Below are positions 1 to 5,891 of a stretch of 6,147 nucleotides of DNA, in pieces (within the stretch, counting starts at the first letter, position 1; each line of letters begins with the position of its first letter). Origin of the DNA: Faecalicoccus sp. (GTDB lineage: Bacteria; Bacillota_I; Bacilli_A; Erysipelotrichales; Erysipelotrichaceae); the NCBI GenBank assembly GCA_017941505.1, contig JAGAWH010000089.1:1-6147 (forward strand), in the 5' to 3' direction. The notes below the pieces were generated by a model that was not told the DNA's origin, searched no databases, and saw only the letters and a program-made list of their open reading frames with translations. Made by a program: the position numbers and the translations under genes.

Positions 1-627
1 ATGAATATCGAGTGCCGGCTCACCAAAGAATAAATTACCGCCCTGGGCCTCTAAAGCGACAACAGCACGAGTCATAGCTCCTAATGACTGCTTGGTCATA
101 TGACCGTAACTGAGTTCATATTCAGCTGCATGTTCTCCAACATATTGAAGCATGCTCTTTAGATCTTTTGTGTCGATCAAAAGGATTTCTTCATCATCTG
201 CAATTTGGAAGACAATGGACAAAATATCCGACTGTACATCATTCAAGCCTAGAATTCTTGCCAGTAGCAGCGGTCCCATTTCCGTAATCGTCGTGCGAAG
301 CGGCAATCCGCTGGTTTGATATACATCCCAGAAACTTACCGGATATTTGGCATATTTAAAGCCATCTAAGCCAAGCTTTTCAACGCTGGATTCAACCCAT
401 GTTCCCGGTTGTCCTTCATTTCCTAAACCGGCCAGATCACCTTTGGCATCGGCTAAAAATACCGGAACACCAAGATCCGAAAAGGATTCTGCCATTACAC
501 GAAGCGTTGTAGTTTTACCGGTACCGGTAGCTCCGGCAATCAAACCATGGCGGTTTGCCATTTTTGGATAAATGTAAATCTCTTTTTCCCCGGATTTTGC
601 GATCAGTACTTTATTATCTTTTAACAT
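1..627 (-). CDS. YjgR/DUF853-family HerA-like P-loop ATPase, N-terminal part (runs off window)
   Basis: This partial gene gives the first 209 residues of a protein whose family is usually about 500 residues. It opens with a short beta-rich lead, then the family-typical MANRHGLIAGATGTGKT stretch with the Walker A P-loop GATGTGKT at residues 32-39. It continues with VPVFLADAKGDLAGL (about 54-68), GPLLLARILGLNDVQS (about 118-133) and FFGEPALDI at the window edge. These blocks match E. coli YjgR (DUF853, HerA/FtsK-like ATPases) in order and spacing. The Walker B region lies outside the window. The family is a predicted cytoplasmic NTPase resembling HerA DNA translocases; its physiological role is not established. 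The ATG at 627 is supported by a GGAGG at 635-639, seven bases upstream. The gene follows the nuclease gene but is separated from it by a terminator. Family assignment is from recalled resemblance; the function is inference. Confidence 0.9.
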   Translation of the reverse strand, partial: MLKDNKVLIAKSGEKEIYIYPKMANRHGLIAGATGTGKTTTLRVMAESFSDLGVPVFLADAKGDLAGLGNEGQPGTWVESSVEKLGLDGFKYAKYPVSFWDVYQTSGLPLRTTITEMGPLLLARILGLNDVQSDILSIVFQIADDEEILLIDTKDLKSMLQYVGEHAAEYELSYGHMTKQSLGAMTRAVVALEAQGGNLFFGEPALDIH

Positions 628-655
628 ATGAAATCCTCCGTAATTTCTTAACCTT

Positions 656-661
656 ATTTTA
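656..661 (-). promoter_or_regulatory. Possible -10 box for the DUF853 ATPase gene
   Basis: On the minus strand TAAAAT lies about 28 bases upstream of the ATG, in the only 50 bases between the preceding terminator and this gene. It matches five of six positions of the sigma-A -10 box. The -35 position falls in the terminator's T-run and is a poor match, so this is a weak call made mainly because the gene needs its own start after a terminator. Confidence 0.25.
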
Positions 662-677
662 GCTTATTTCGAAACAC

Positions 678-698
678 AAAAAAAGCCCGAATGGGCTT
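678..698 (-). terminator. Intrinsic terminator after the nuclease gene
   Basis: On the minus strand a 6-bp stem AAGCCC/GGGCTT with loop ATTC is followed directly by five more T residues (seven in the run). The first two A residues of the stem are part of the nuclease's TAA stop codon (697-699), so termination and translation stop overlap. There is no comparable T-run in the plus direction, so the terminator works for the minus strand. Confidence 0.85.
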
Positions 699-1548
699 AT
701 GGTTTACAGGATCCGCATGTCTGATAACCAAGCTCGATCAAATACGAACGAGTGGCTTCCATTTCGGCATAATTTCTCTTTGAGATGTCTTTTACGCCTT
801 CACAATCCGGACGGTGAAATTTCTTGGAACCCTTGTTTAATACATAAAGCTGTTTTTCTTCATCTGTCTGCGGGGTATCGGCTAAATGATTATCCCCTGT
901 CGCATAGTCGATCACTACGCCGGGCTGTACGTTATAACAATAGATATTGAAGCTGATTCCGGCTCCTTTATCTTCCACAGAATATCCCTGCATATGGACA
1001 CCGCTAGCCAATAAGTTATCACCTTCAAAAATCGGTGTAACACGATACATCACATGATTTTTCGTTTCCCTGATATAGTCGGTTGTCATATCTTCAAATG
1101 GCTCCATGACATCCGCATTCAAATAACGGGTTCCCGTAATCAGATTCTTCTCGTTGGCATCTTCACCGGTCAGAGAATGCGCCAATAGATGGGATCTGTT
1201 ATAAAGATTTTCCCCTTCAATGAAATTGTATTTGTCGCTGTGCCATCCGGTTGGATGGATCCAATAAATGTCTCCCCTTTTCTGTGTCGGTAATAAATCC
1301 GGACCCAGACATGCCTCAGCCATTCCACATCGTCCTAAACTATCTAAATCACTGAATTTCTTGTAGGACTCCGTAGTAATTTCTTCTTCCGTAAAGGTTG
1401 GGACATTACCGTTGATTTCAACATATCCCTTTCCGCTGTATTCCGGTATGTTGGAAAGCGAAATATCCGGTTTATTTTCAACAGGTTTGTTGACACAGCC
1501 GGTTACAGTTAACAGTAAGACAAGCCATATCTTCCATAGTTTACGCAT
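697..1548 (-). CDS. Secreted lipoprotein DNA/RNA non-specific endonuclease with C-terminal Ada-like Cys/His domain
   Basis: The product (283 residues from the ATG at 1548) resembles the Endonuclea_NS_2 / streptodornase-EndA nucleases, beta-beta-alpha metal enzymes that cut DNA and RNA without sequence preference. Residues 1-18 form a lipoprotein signal: MRK, a hydrophobic run, then VTGC with C18 as the lipidated cysteine, so it should be anchored outside the membrane. The catalytic block is NRSHLLAH (117-124; H120 the probable general base), followed by NEKNLITGTRYLN with N135 the likely metal ligand. The last ~50 residues (YVLN...KFHRPDC...TCGSCKP) form a small domain with H245, C249, C278 and C281, similar to the Ada zinc-binding fold often appended to such enzymes. 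An in-frame ATG at 1554 exists, but it lies only three bases after the GGAGG (1558-1562); the 1548 ATG has nine bases. The start overlaps the upstream gene's stop, implying translational coupling. It may serve nucleotide scavenging, biofilm or DNA uptake; the sequence does not decide. Confidence 0.9.
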   Translation of the reverse strand: MRKLWKIWLVLLLTVTGCVNKPVENKPDISLSNIPEYSGKGYVEINGNVPTFTEEEITTESYKKFSDLDSLGRCGMAEACLGPDLLPTQKRGDIYWIHPTGWHSDKYNFIEGENLYNRSHLLAHSLTGEDANEKNLITGTRYLNADVMEPFEDMTTDYIRETKNHVMYRVTPIFEGDNLLASGVHMQGYSVEDKGAGISFNIYCYNVQPGVVIDYATGDNHLADTPQTDEEKQLYVLNKGSKKFHRPDCEGVKDISKRNYAEMEATRSYLIELGYQTCGSCKP

Positions 1549-1924
1549 GTTCATAAACCTCCCTCATAATCACTTCATGAGAGTTTCCTTCCAGTTCCTT
1601 TTGAACGATAAAGCGATAAGCGGATAAATCTACTTTTTCATCATAAGGATATCTCTTATCCCAGCGGTAAACCACCAATTGATCAAAAGATAAATCCGGC
1701 ATTTCCAATTCAATAAAGAAATAATCATCATCTTCCGCTTTTGAATCTGAATTCCATTCCTTTACCCTTCCCTGGGGAAACAAAGGGATTGAATACGGGA
1801 GTGCCCATATGGTCCTCTTTTCGGTATAGGATAAAATATCTTCAATCACAATACGGTCTCTAGATGTTCTGCGACCGTTAAAAGAGAGACCGTTTCTTAA
1901 ATCGATACATACGATTCCAATCAT
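1541..1924 (-). CDS. Conserved-looking 127-residue protein of unknown function, coupled to the nuclease gene
   Basis: I do not recognise a characterised function. The protein starts MIGIVCIDLRNGLSFNGRR, followed by RDRIVIEDIL, a middle acidic stretch (about 58-67, SDSKAEDDDY), VVYRWDKRYPYDEKVDLS, and a C-terminal SHEVIMREVYEHA. It has no signal peptide or membrane segment and should be cytoplasmic. The alternating hydrophobic and polar blocks suggest a compact alpha/beta fold. The ATG at 1924 has an AAAGGTGAT ribosome binding site (GGTG at 1932-1935), seven bases upstream. The stop TAA at 1541-1543 lies inside the nuclease gene start (8-base overlap with the preferred ATG, 14 with the alternative), so the two are co-transcribed and probably translationally coupled. 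The upstream gap to the CorA-like terminator is only 24 bases. A role linked to the secreted nuclease is possible from position alone, but nothing in the protein shows it. Confidence 0.8.
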   Translation of the reverse strand: MIGIVCIDLRNGLSFNGRRTSRDRIVIEDILSYTEKRTIWALPYSIPLFPQGRVKEWNSDSKAEDDDYFFIELEMPDLSFDQLVVYRWDKRYPYDEKVDLSAYRFIVQKELEGNSHEVIMREVYEHA

Positions 1925-1948
1925 TTTTAATCACCTTTCCCAGGTTCG

Positions 1949-1970
1949 AAAAAAAGCTCTTACGAGCTTT
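1949..1970 (-). terminator. Intrinsic terminator after the CorA-like gene
   Basis: Minus-strand stem AAAGCTC/GAGCTTT (7 bp, loop GTAA) is followed by four more T residues at 1949-1952. The stem's first bases belong to the TAA stop codon (1969-1971). An outer pair GGTTC (1972-1976) with GAACC (1943-1947) can close around stem and T-run in read-through RNA. It separates the CorA-like gene from the two-gene unit downstream. Confidence 0.8.
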
Positions 1971-3417
1971 AGAACCATTTCTTTTTCTTAAATATAATAC
2001 ATTCTACTCCGATAACGATAATCGATCCGATAATCGCCACAAGATATCCATAGCGCCATGCCGTCTCCGGCATCTGCAGGTTCATACCATACCATCCGGT
2101 AATTAATGTCAGCGGCATAAAGATAGTTGTGACAATGGTCAAGATCTGCATGATATTGTTGGCGCGGGCATCCACCTTGGATTGATACGTTGCCAATATC
2201 TGGTTGGCATAATCGAATTCAGTTAAAGCATCGTTTTGAAGACGTTCAATCCGGTTATTGACCATATGAACGGATTTATCATTGATCTCATCCATCAAAA
2301 TTGAATTACTTTCCTCTAAGGATGTACCAAGATCGAGCAGCTGCTTATAATAGCGTGCCATCGCACGCAGTTCCTTTTTCGAATCCAATACAAAGTCAGA
2401 AAAATCTTTTGGAACTTCCATGGCATCATCGGCAATATTGTCTTCCAATTGATTGAGACGGTTATCATAATCATTAAACAACTCACTGTCATTGATTGTG
2501 ATGTAGTTCAAAAAATCGATAAAAACCTGCATGACATTCGGTCTTTCAAAAAAGGCGGCATGGCTGAAATAGTACAACAGTGTATCGATCATTCCGCTGC
2601 GATCGGAAAAGATCAAGCGGTTTTTCATGATACGATAGCGAATCGCATATTTTGTATCCAGAATACTGTCTTTATCCGGCAGCAGAAGTGCTCCGAATAT
2701 TTCATCATCAAAAAAATATACGCTGGTATGATACAGTTCCTTATGGGATTCTACATAGGCTCTTTGGTCAAATGACATATCCATCGCAAAGAAGGTCGCA
2801 TCATCCACAATCTCAACCACCGGTTCATCCGGTAAGGTTTCTTTAGCCGGCACCATAAATCCCTTTTCAAATTTATAGCGGACAGGCGCTCTGTCAATAG
2901 GAATCGGCATATGCATCGCATTATACTTAGAGAAGGCATCTCTTCGATAGGAATCCTTTTTAATACCTGTCCAGAAATCCCTCTGCATGACTTTTTCCAT
3001 CTGGTAATAGTAGACAAGCGCAATTCCAATATTCAAAAGTAACGGAAGCCATCCTGCAAGCTCCATCTCATTAAGCGCAATATTTAAGGTGGTACGAACG
3101 GCCGCAATCGTTAATAAGACAATACCTAATACCGATGTTTGTGAGCCTTTCTTTGTTCCGTTAATCACCGCAAGGCCCATTTTTCCACCATAAAACATCA
3201 AGGCGCTTTCAATCAAACCCAGAACATGCGATGTAATGTACAGGAATAATAAAACGGCTTGATCATGGGTCAGCTCTTTTCCCTGGGCATGTTGAACAAG
3301 GTACGGATACCAAATATCATCACATACGGCGATTTCGGCCAGCACATAGATTAAATTAAAAATACTGAAGGCAATCATGCAGATGCATAATATGCGAAAT
3401 TGTTTTTCTTGTTTCAC
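1969..3417 (-). CDS. CorA-family divalent cation (Mg2+) transporter with extra N-terminal four-helix membrane domain
   Basis: The 482-residue product ends as a CorA channel does: a long charged stalk helix (about 310-420), a first pore helix (about 424-442), the signature YGMN at 443-446 followed by MPE, a second membrane helix (about 457-475) and a basic KKKKWF tail. CorA proteins move Mg2+ (sometimes Co2+ or Ni2+) into the cell as pentamers, with GMN as the selectivity loop. Most are near 315 residues. This one has an extra ~150 residues with four predicted membrane helices at about 8-31, 54-77, 95-115 and 121-140, then a linker and the cytoplasmic alpha/beta domain (about 200-305). Four helices keep the following CorA domain cytoplasmic, as required. 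The start is GTG at 3415-3417, with AGGAG at 3425-3429, seven bases upstream. It is transcribed alone between two terminators. Family call is firm; ion specificity and the role of the extra domain are unknown. Confidence 0.88.
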   Translation of the reverse strand: MKQEKQFRILCICMIAFSIFNLIYVLAEIAVCDDIWYPYLVQHAQGKELTHDQAVLLFLYITSHVLGLIESALMFYGGKMGLAVINGTKKGSQTSVLGIVLLTIAAVRTTLNIALNEMELAGWLPLLLNIGIALVYYYQMEKVMQRDFWTGIKKDSYRRDAFSKYNAMHMPIPIDRAPVRYKFEKGFMVPAKETLPDEPVVEIVDDATFFAMDMSFDQRAYVESHKELYHTSVYFFDDEIFGALLLPDKDSILDTKYAIRYRIMKNRLIFSDRSGMIDTLLYYFSHAAFFERPNVMQVFIDFLNYITINDSELFNDYDNRLNQLEDNIADDAMEVPKDFSDFVLDSKKELRAMARYYKQLLDLGTSLEESNSILMDEINDKSVHMVNNRIERLQNDALTEFDYANQILATYQSKVDARANNIMQILTIVTTIFMPLTLITGWYGMNLQMPETAWRYGYLVAIIGSIIVIGVECIIFKKKKWF

Positions 3418-3435
3418 GATAATTCTCCTGAAATC

Positions 3436-3444
3436 ATTCTATCA
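3436..3444 (-). promoter_or_regulatory. Possible extended -10 promoter for the CorA-like gene
   Basis: Minus-strand TGATAGAAT matches the extended -10 pattern TGnTATAAT with one mismatch. It sits between the aconitase terminator and the CorA-like GTG start. The -35 region is poor and the predicted leader would be only about 12 bases, placing the transcript start close to the AGGAG site. An overlapping TATGAT (3441-3446) is an alternative. Confidence 0.3.
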
Positions 3445-3454
3445 TAAAACACAT

Positions 3455-3479
3455 AAAAAGATGGCCATATTCGGCCATC
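3455..3479 (-). terminator. Intrinsic terminator after aconitase
   Basis: Minus-strand stem GATGGCC/GGCCATC (7 bp, loop GAATAT) is followed by five T residues. It starts four bases after the aconitase TAA (3484-3486). This is the most GC-rich stem of the four terminators in the window. Confidence 0.9.
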
Positions 3480-3483
3480 ATAA

Positions 3484-5403
3484 TTAGTTTTGCTGCTTAC
3501 GGATGAAGTTCAGCGCTCCACCCGCCATGATGATATCTAAATCATCTTTGGTACATTCACACACAACAGTAAATGTCTTACCTGTTGTCTTATCGATAAC
3601 TTCAATTTCAGGGTTATCGTATAAAGAACGTACATTTTCAATCACAAGATCATCCATCTCGGAAATAGAATCATAATCATCCGGATTTTTAAATACCAGC
3701 GGAAGGATTCCAAAGTTTACTAGATTTGCCTTATGAATACGGGCAAAACTCTTACAGATTACTGCCTTAATACCTAAATACATAGGAGCTAATGCTGCAT
3801 GTTCTCGACTGGATCCCTGACCGTAGTTTTCACCGGCTACGATTATGCCGCCGTTATTTGCCTTACATACTTCATCAAAGTGCTCTTTGTTGTTCTTGAA
3901 TACAAAGGTAGACAGTTTTTCAATGTTAGAACGATACGGTAATACCTCAGCTCCTGCAGGGGCAATATGGTCGGTTGTGATGTTATCCGGTAATTTAATA
4001 ACTACTTTTTTCTCTACAGTATTGGCTAAATCCGTATTTTGCGGTAACGGTTTAATATTCGGTCCGCGAATGATTTCAACTGAATCCGGATCAGTGCTTG
4101 GAGCATAGATCATCGAGTCATCAATCAGTTTCCAGTTTGGTTCAAATGTTTCATCATATTCCAGTTTGGAAGGATCGGCAAACACACCGGCTACTGCACT
4201 GGCAGCGGCAACTTCCGGAGATACCAGATAAATACCGGCCGATAACGTACCGGAACGGCCATAGAAGTTACGGTTAAAGGTACGCAAGGAGATACCATCG
4301 GATTTAGGAGACTGACCCATACCGATACATGGTCCGCAAGTACATTCAAGTATACGGGCTCCTGCCTCTACAAAGGTTGCCAAAGCACCGTTTTGAATCA
4401 TCTTCATCAGTACCTGACGGGAACCCGGAGATACCACTAAGCTCACATTTTCAGCCACTTTTCTACCCTTTAGAATCTGGGCAGCCTTCATCATATCTTC
4501 ATATCCGGAGTTTGTGCAGGATCCAATCGCAACCTGATCCACCTTCATACCTTCAAGTTCAGAAACTGTCTTTACGGCATCCGGTGAGTTCGGGCAGGCA
4601 GCCATCGGTGTCAATTTGGATAAATCGATGGTGTAGGATTCATCATACGGTGCATCCTCATCAGCCTTTAATTCGATATAATCCTCTTCTCTTCCCTGCA
4701 AAGCCAAAAATTCTTTAGTCACTTCATCGGATGGGAAAATGGAAGTTGTCGCACCTAATTCAGCACCCATATTGGTGATGGTAGCACGCTGATAAACACT
4801 TAAATTTTTAAGACCTTCACCGGCATATTCAAATACCTTACCTACACCGCCTTTTACGCTGTAATGACGTAAAAGCTCTAAAATAATATCTTTGGCAGAT
4901 ACACCGTGATTTAATTTTCCGACCAATTCTACCTTTACTACCTTCGGCATGATCAAGCGGTATGGAATACCTGCCATAGCTTTGGCAACATCTAAGCCCC
5001 CGGCACCGATCGCAATCATACCCATTGCCGAACTTGTCGGTGTATGGGAATCGGAACCGATCAGGGTCTTACCCGGTTTGGCAAAGCGTTCCAGATGCAC
5101 CTGATGGCAGATACCATTGCCCGGTTTTGAGAAATAGATACCGTGCTTTGCAGCAACCGATTGCAGATAGGCATGGTCATCGGCATTCATAAAACCGCTT
5201 TGAAGGGTGTTATGATCGACATAGCTTACCGATAATTCTGTCTTTACCTGTTTAACGCCCATCGCTTCTAACTGCATATAAGCCATCGTTCCTGTGGCAT
5301 CCTGCGTTAAAGTCTGGTCCATTATAATTTCGATAGGTGATCCGGCTTTCATTTCACCGGAAACCAAATGTTTACGTAAGATTTTTTGTGTTAAATTTTC
5401 CAT
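3484..5403 (-). CDS. acn: Aconitate hydratase (aconitase), short ~640-residue type
   Basis: This cytoplasmic [4Fe-4S] enzyme interconverts citrate and isocitrate via cis-aconitate, feeding 2-oxoglutarate and glutamate synthesis. From the ATG at 5403 it has 639 residues. Visible motifs are GSDSHTP (D118, H120), the three cluster cysteines in SCTNS (C296) and CTCGPCIG (C356, C359), the substrate arginines in RNFYGRSG (R378, R383), the swivel-domain GQGSSREHAA (S531, R533) and KSFARIHKANLVNFGILPL (R555). The length and domain order fit the Aquifex-type/mitochondrial-like aconitases rather than the ~890-residue AcnA/IRP group or AcnB. A longer in-frame reading from GTG at 5412 is possible, but that GTG is part of the GAGGTG ribosome binding site (5410-5415) lying six bases before the ATG, so the ATG is the real start. 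It has its own extended -10 promoter and terminator. No citrate synthase or isocitrate dehydrogenase gene lies beside it here. Confidence 0.95.
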   Translation of the reverse strand: MENLTQKILRKHLVSGEMKAGSPIEIIMDQTLTQDATGTMAYMQLEAMGVKQVKTELSVSYVDHNTLQSGFMNADDHAYLQSVAAKHGIYFSKPGNGICHQVHLERFAKPGKTLIGSDSHTPTSSAMGMIAIGAGGLDVAKAMAGIPYRLIMPKVVKVELVGKLNHGVSAKDIILELLRHYSVKGGVGKVFEYAGEGLKNLSVYQRATITNMGAELGATTSIFPSDEVTKEFLALQGREEDYIELKADEDAPYDESYTIDLSKLTPMAACPNSPDAVKTVSELEGMKVDQVAIGSCTNSGYEDMMKAAQILKGRKVAENVSLVVSPGSRQVLMKMIQNGALATFVEAGARILECTCGPCIGMGQSPKSDGISLRTFNRNFYGRSGTLSAGIYLVSPEVAAASAVAGVFADPSKLEYDETFEPNWKLIDDSMIYAPSTDPDSVEIIRGPNIKPLPQNTDLANTVEKKVVIKLPDNITTDHIAPAGAEVLPYRSNIEKLSTFVFKNNKEHFDEVCKANNGGIIVAGENYGQGSSREHAALAPMYLGIKAVICKSFARIHKANLVNFGILPLVFKNPDDYDSISEMDDLVIENVRSLYDNPEIEVIDKTTGKTFTVVCECTKDDLDIIMAGGALNFIRKQQN

Positions 5404-5424
5404 CTTATTCACCTCATGTCTTAA

Positions 5425-5433
5425 ATTATATCA
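5425..5433 (-). promoter_or_regulatory. acn: Extended -10 promoter for aconitase
   Basis: Minus-strand TGATATAAT is a perfect extended -10 element (TGnTATAAT). The inferred start near 5418 gives a leader of about 15 bases containing the GAGGTG site. The -35 position (5448-5453, TTTTAA) is weak, as is common for extended -10 promoters, and falls inside a 14-bp palindrome. Confidence 0.6.
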
Positions 5434-5440
5434 AAGTCAT

Positions 5441-5454
5441 CTTTTAATTAAAAG
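5441..5454. promoter_or_regulatory. 14-bp perfect palindrome over the aconitase -35 region (candidate operator)
   Basis: CTTTTAATTAAAAG reads the same on both strands and covers the -35 position of the aconitase promoter, a typical repressor site placement. It is flanked by imperfect direct repeats TCAAAGT (5431-5437) and TCAAACT (5457-5463). It is AT-rich, so chance is possible. It does not match the ATAA-N7-TTAT pattern of CcpC. Confidence 0.3.
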
Positions 5455-5470
5455 TTTCAAACTCATTCAT

Positions 5471-5492
5471 AAAAAAAAACGGCAATGCCGTT
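5471..5492 (-). terminator. Intrinsic terminator after the 77-residue protein gene
   Basis: Minus-strand stem AACGGC/GCCGTT with a three-base loop is followed by seven T residues at 5471-5477. The stem contains the first two bases of the TAA stop (5491-5493). A T-run also follows on the plus strand (5494-5499), so it could act in both directions and block antisense entry from the aconitase side. Confidence 0.8.
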
Positions 5493-5724
5493 ATTTTTTA
5501 ATCCGTTTCTGCAAAGTTAATATATACGTTCCATCCTTTGGATATGCTGCTTTTTCCTTCTGGTCGGATAAAATTTCCAAAGTGCATGGAAAACCCATTG
5601 CTTCAAGTTCTTCAAGAAGTTTTTCTTTTCCCAGCTTTTTTGTCAAATTGCGACCGCAGGCACAGTTACCGTATTGATCAAGACACTGGATTACCCAGTC
5701 AGGAATTTTGGATTGTGCTGTCAT
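5491..5724 (-). CDS. Small 77-residue Cys-containing protein of unknown function
   Basis: I do not recognise this protein. It begins MTAQSKIPDWVIQCLDQYGN, then CACGR, a basic LTKKLGKEKLLEEL helix, and EAMGFPCTLEIL, and ends in a Lys/Arg-rich tail (KRIKK). It has cysteines at 14, 21, 23 and 47; C14-x6-C-x-C is suggestive of metal binding but is not a standard zinc-finger pattern. There is no signal peptide or membrane segment, and the net charge is mildly positive. The coding call is supported by an ideal GAGGAGG ribosome binding site (5732-5738), seven bases before the ATG, a plausible promoter and a terminator overlapping its stop. It is a separate unit upstream of aconitase and divergent from the gene at 5945. 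Confidence 0.8.
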   Translation of the reverse strand: MTAQSKIPDWVIQCLDQYGNCACGRNLTKKLGKEKLLEELEAMGFPCTLEILSDQKEKAAYPKDGTYILTLQKRIKK

Positions 5725-5749
5725 AAAAATTCCTCCTCACATGGAAATA

Positions 5750-5777
5750 ATAATATTACATTTTCTGTGAAATTCAA
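5750..5777 (-). promoter_or_regulatory. Promoter for the 77-residue protein gene
   Basis: Minus-strand TTGAAT (5772-5777) and TATTAT (5750-5755) are separated by 16 bases. They match the sigma-A -35 box in four of six positions and the -10 box in five of six. The predicted transcript start near 5743 leaves a leader of about 19 bases that contains the GAGGAGG site. A 26-bp palindrome begins two bases upstream of the -35 box. Confidence 0.45.
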
Positions 5778-5779
5778 GA

Positions 5780-5805
5780 AAATTATGGTGATATCAACAT
5801 AATTT
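5780..5805. promoter_or_regulatory. 26-bp near-perfect palindrome (candidate operator)
   Basis: The sequence is symmetrical about 5792/5793, with centre TGATATCA and arms AAATTATG/CATAATTT; only the pair 5788/5797 (g/a) breaks symmetry. It contains two of five copies of a TTATGTTRA-like 9-mer in this gap. Its position immediately upstream of the -35 box for the 77-residue gene fits a site for a dimeric regulator. No regulator family is assigned. Confidence 0.45.
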
Positions 5806-5891
5806 CTTTTATGTTGAGAAAATAATTATGTTAAGAAAAATGGAAAACGGACGATATGTAAGCCATTTTCCATTTTTATTTCTTAACATAA
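5783..5891. repeat. Five copies of a TTATGTTRA 9-mer in mixed orientation
   Basis: The copies are TTATGGTGA (5783-5791, +), TCAACATAA (5794-5802, inverted), TTATGTTGA (5809-5817, +), TTATGTTAA (5826-5834, +) and TTAACATAA (5883-5891, inverted). The second and third form a perfect 9-bp inverted repeat with a six-base spacer. The third and fourth belong to a longer direct repeat TTATGTTRAGAAAA spaced by 17 bases. All lie between two divergently transcribed genes. Confidence 0.6.

Noticed and set aside
347..571. Plus-strand frame antisense to the DUF853 gene
   Set aside because: It lies wholly opposite the conserved P-loop coding region and resembles no protein.
1541..1924. Naming the 127-residue protein ribonuclease Z
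   Set aside because: I have a vague memory of similar small clostridial proteins carrying that label, but the protein is too short and lacks the metallo-beta-lactamase HxHxDH motif, so the name is not supported.
2449..2775. Plus-strand reading frame inside the CorA-like gene
   Set aside because: It is antisense to a well-supported gene and has no recognisable protein or clear upstream signals.
5404..5412. GTG start of aconitase at 5412
   Set aside because: The GTG forms part of the GAGGTG ribosome binding site for the ATG at 5403, so it cannot plausibly be the start.
5294..5677. Plus-strand 127-codon frame spanning the aconitase start and the 77-residue gene
   Set aside because: It runs antisense through two genes with good start signals, a terminator and a promoter, and has a low-complexity, Ser/Phe/Lys-rich product.
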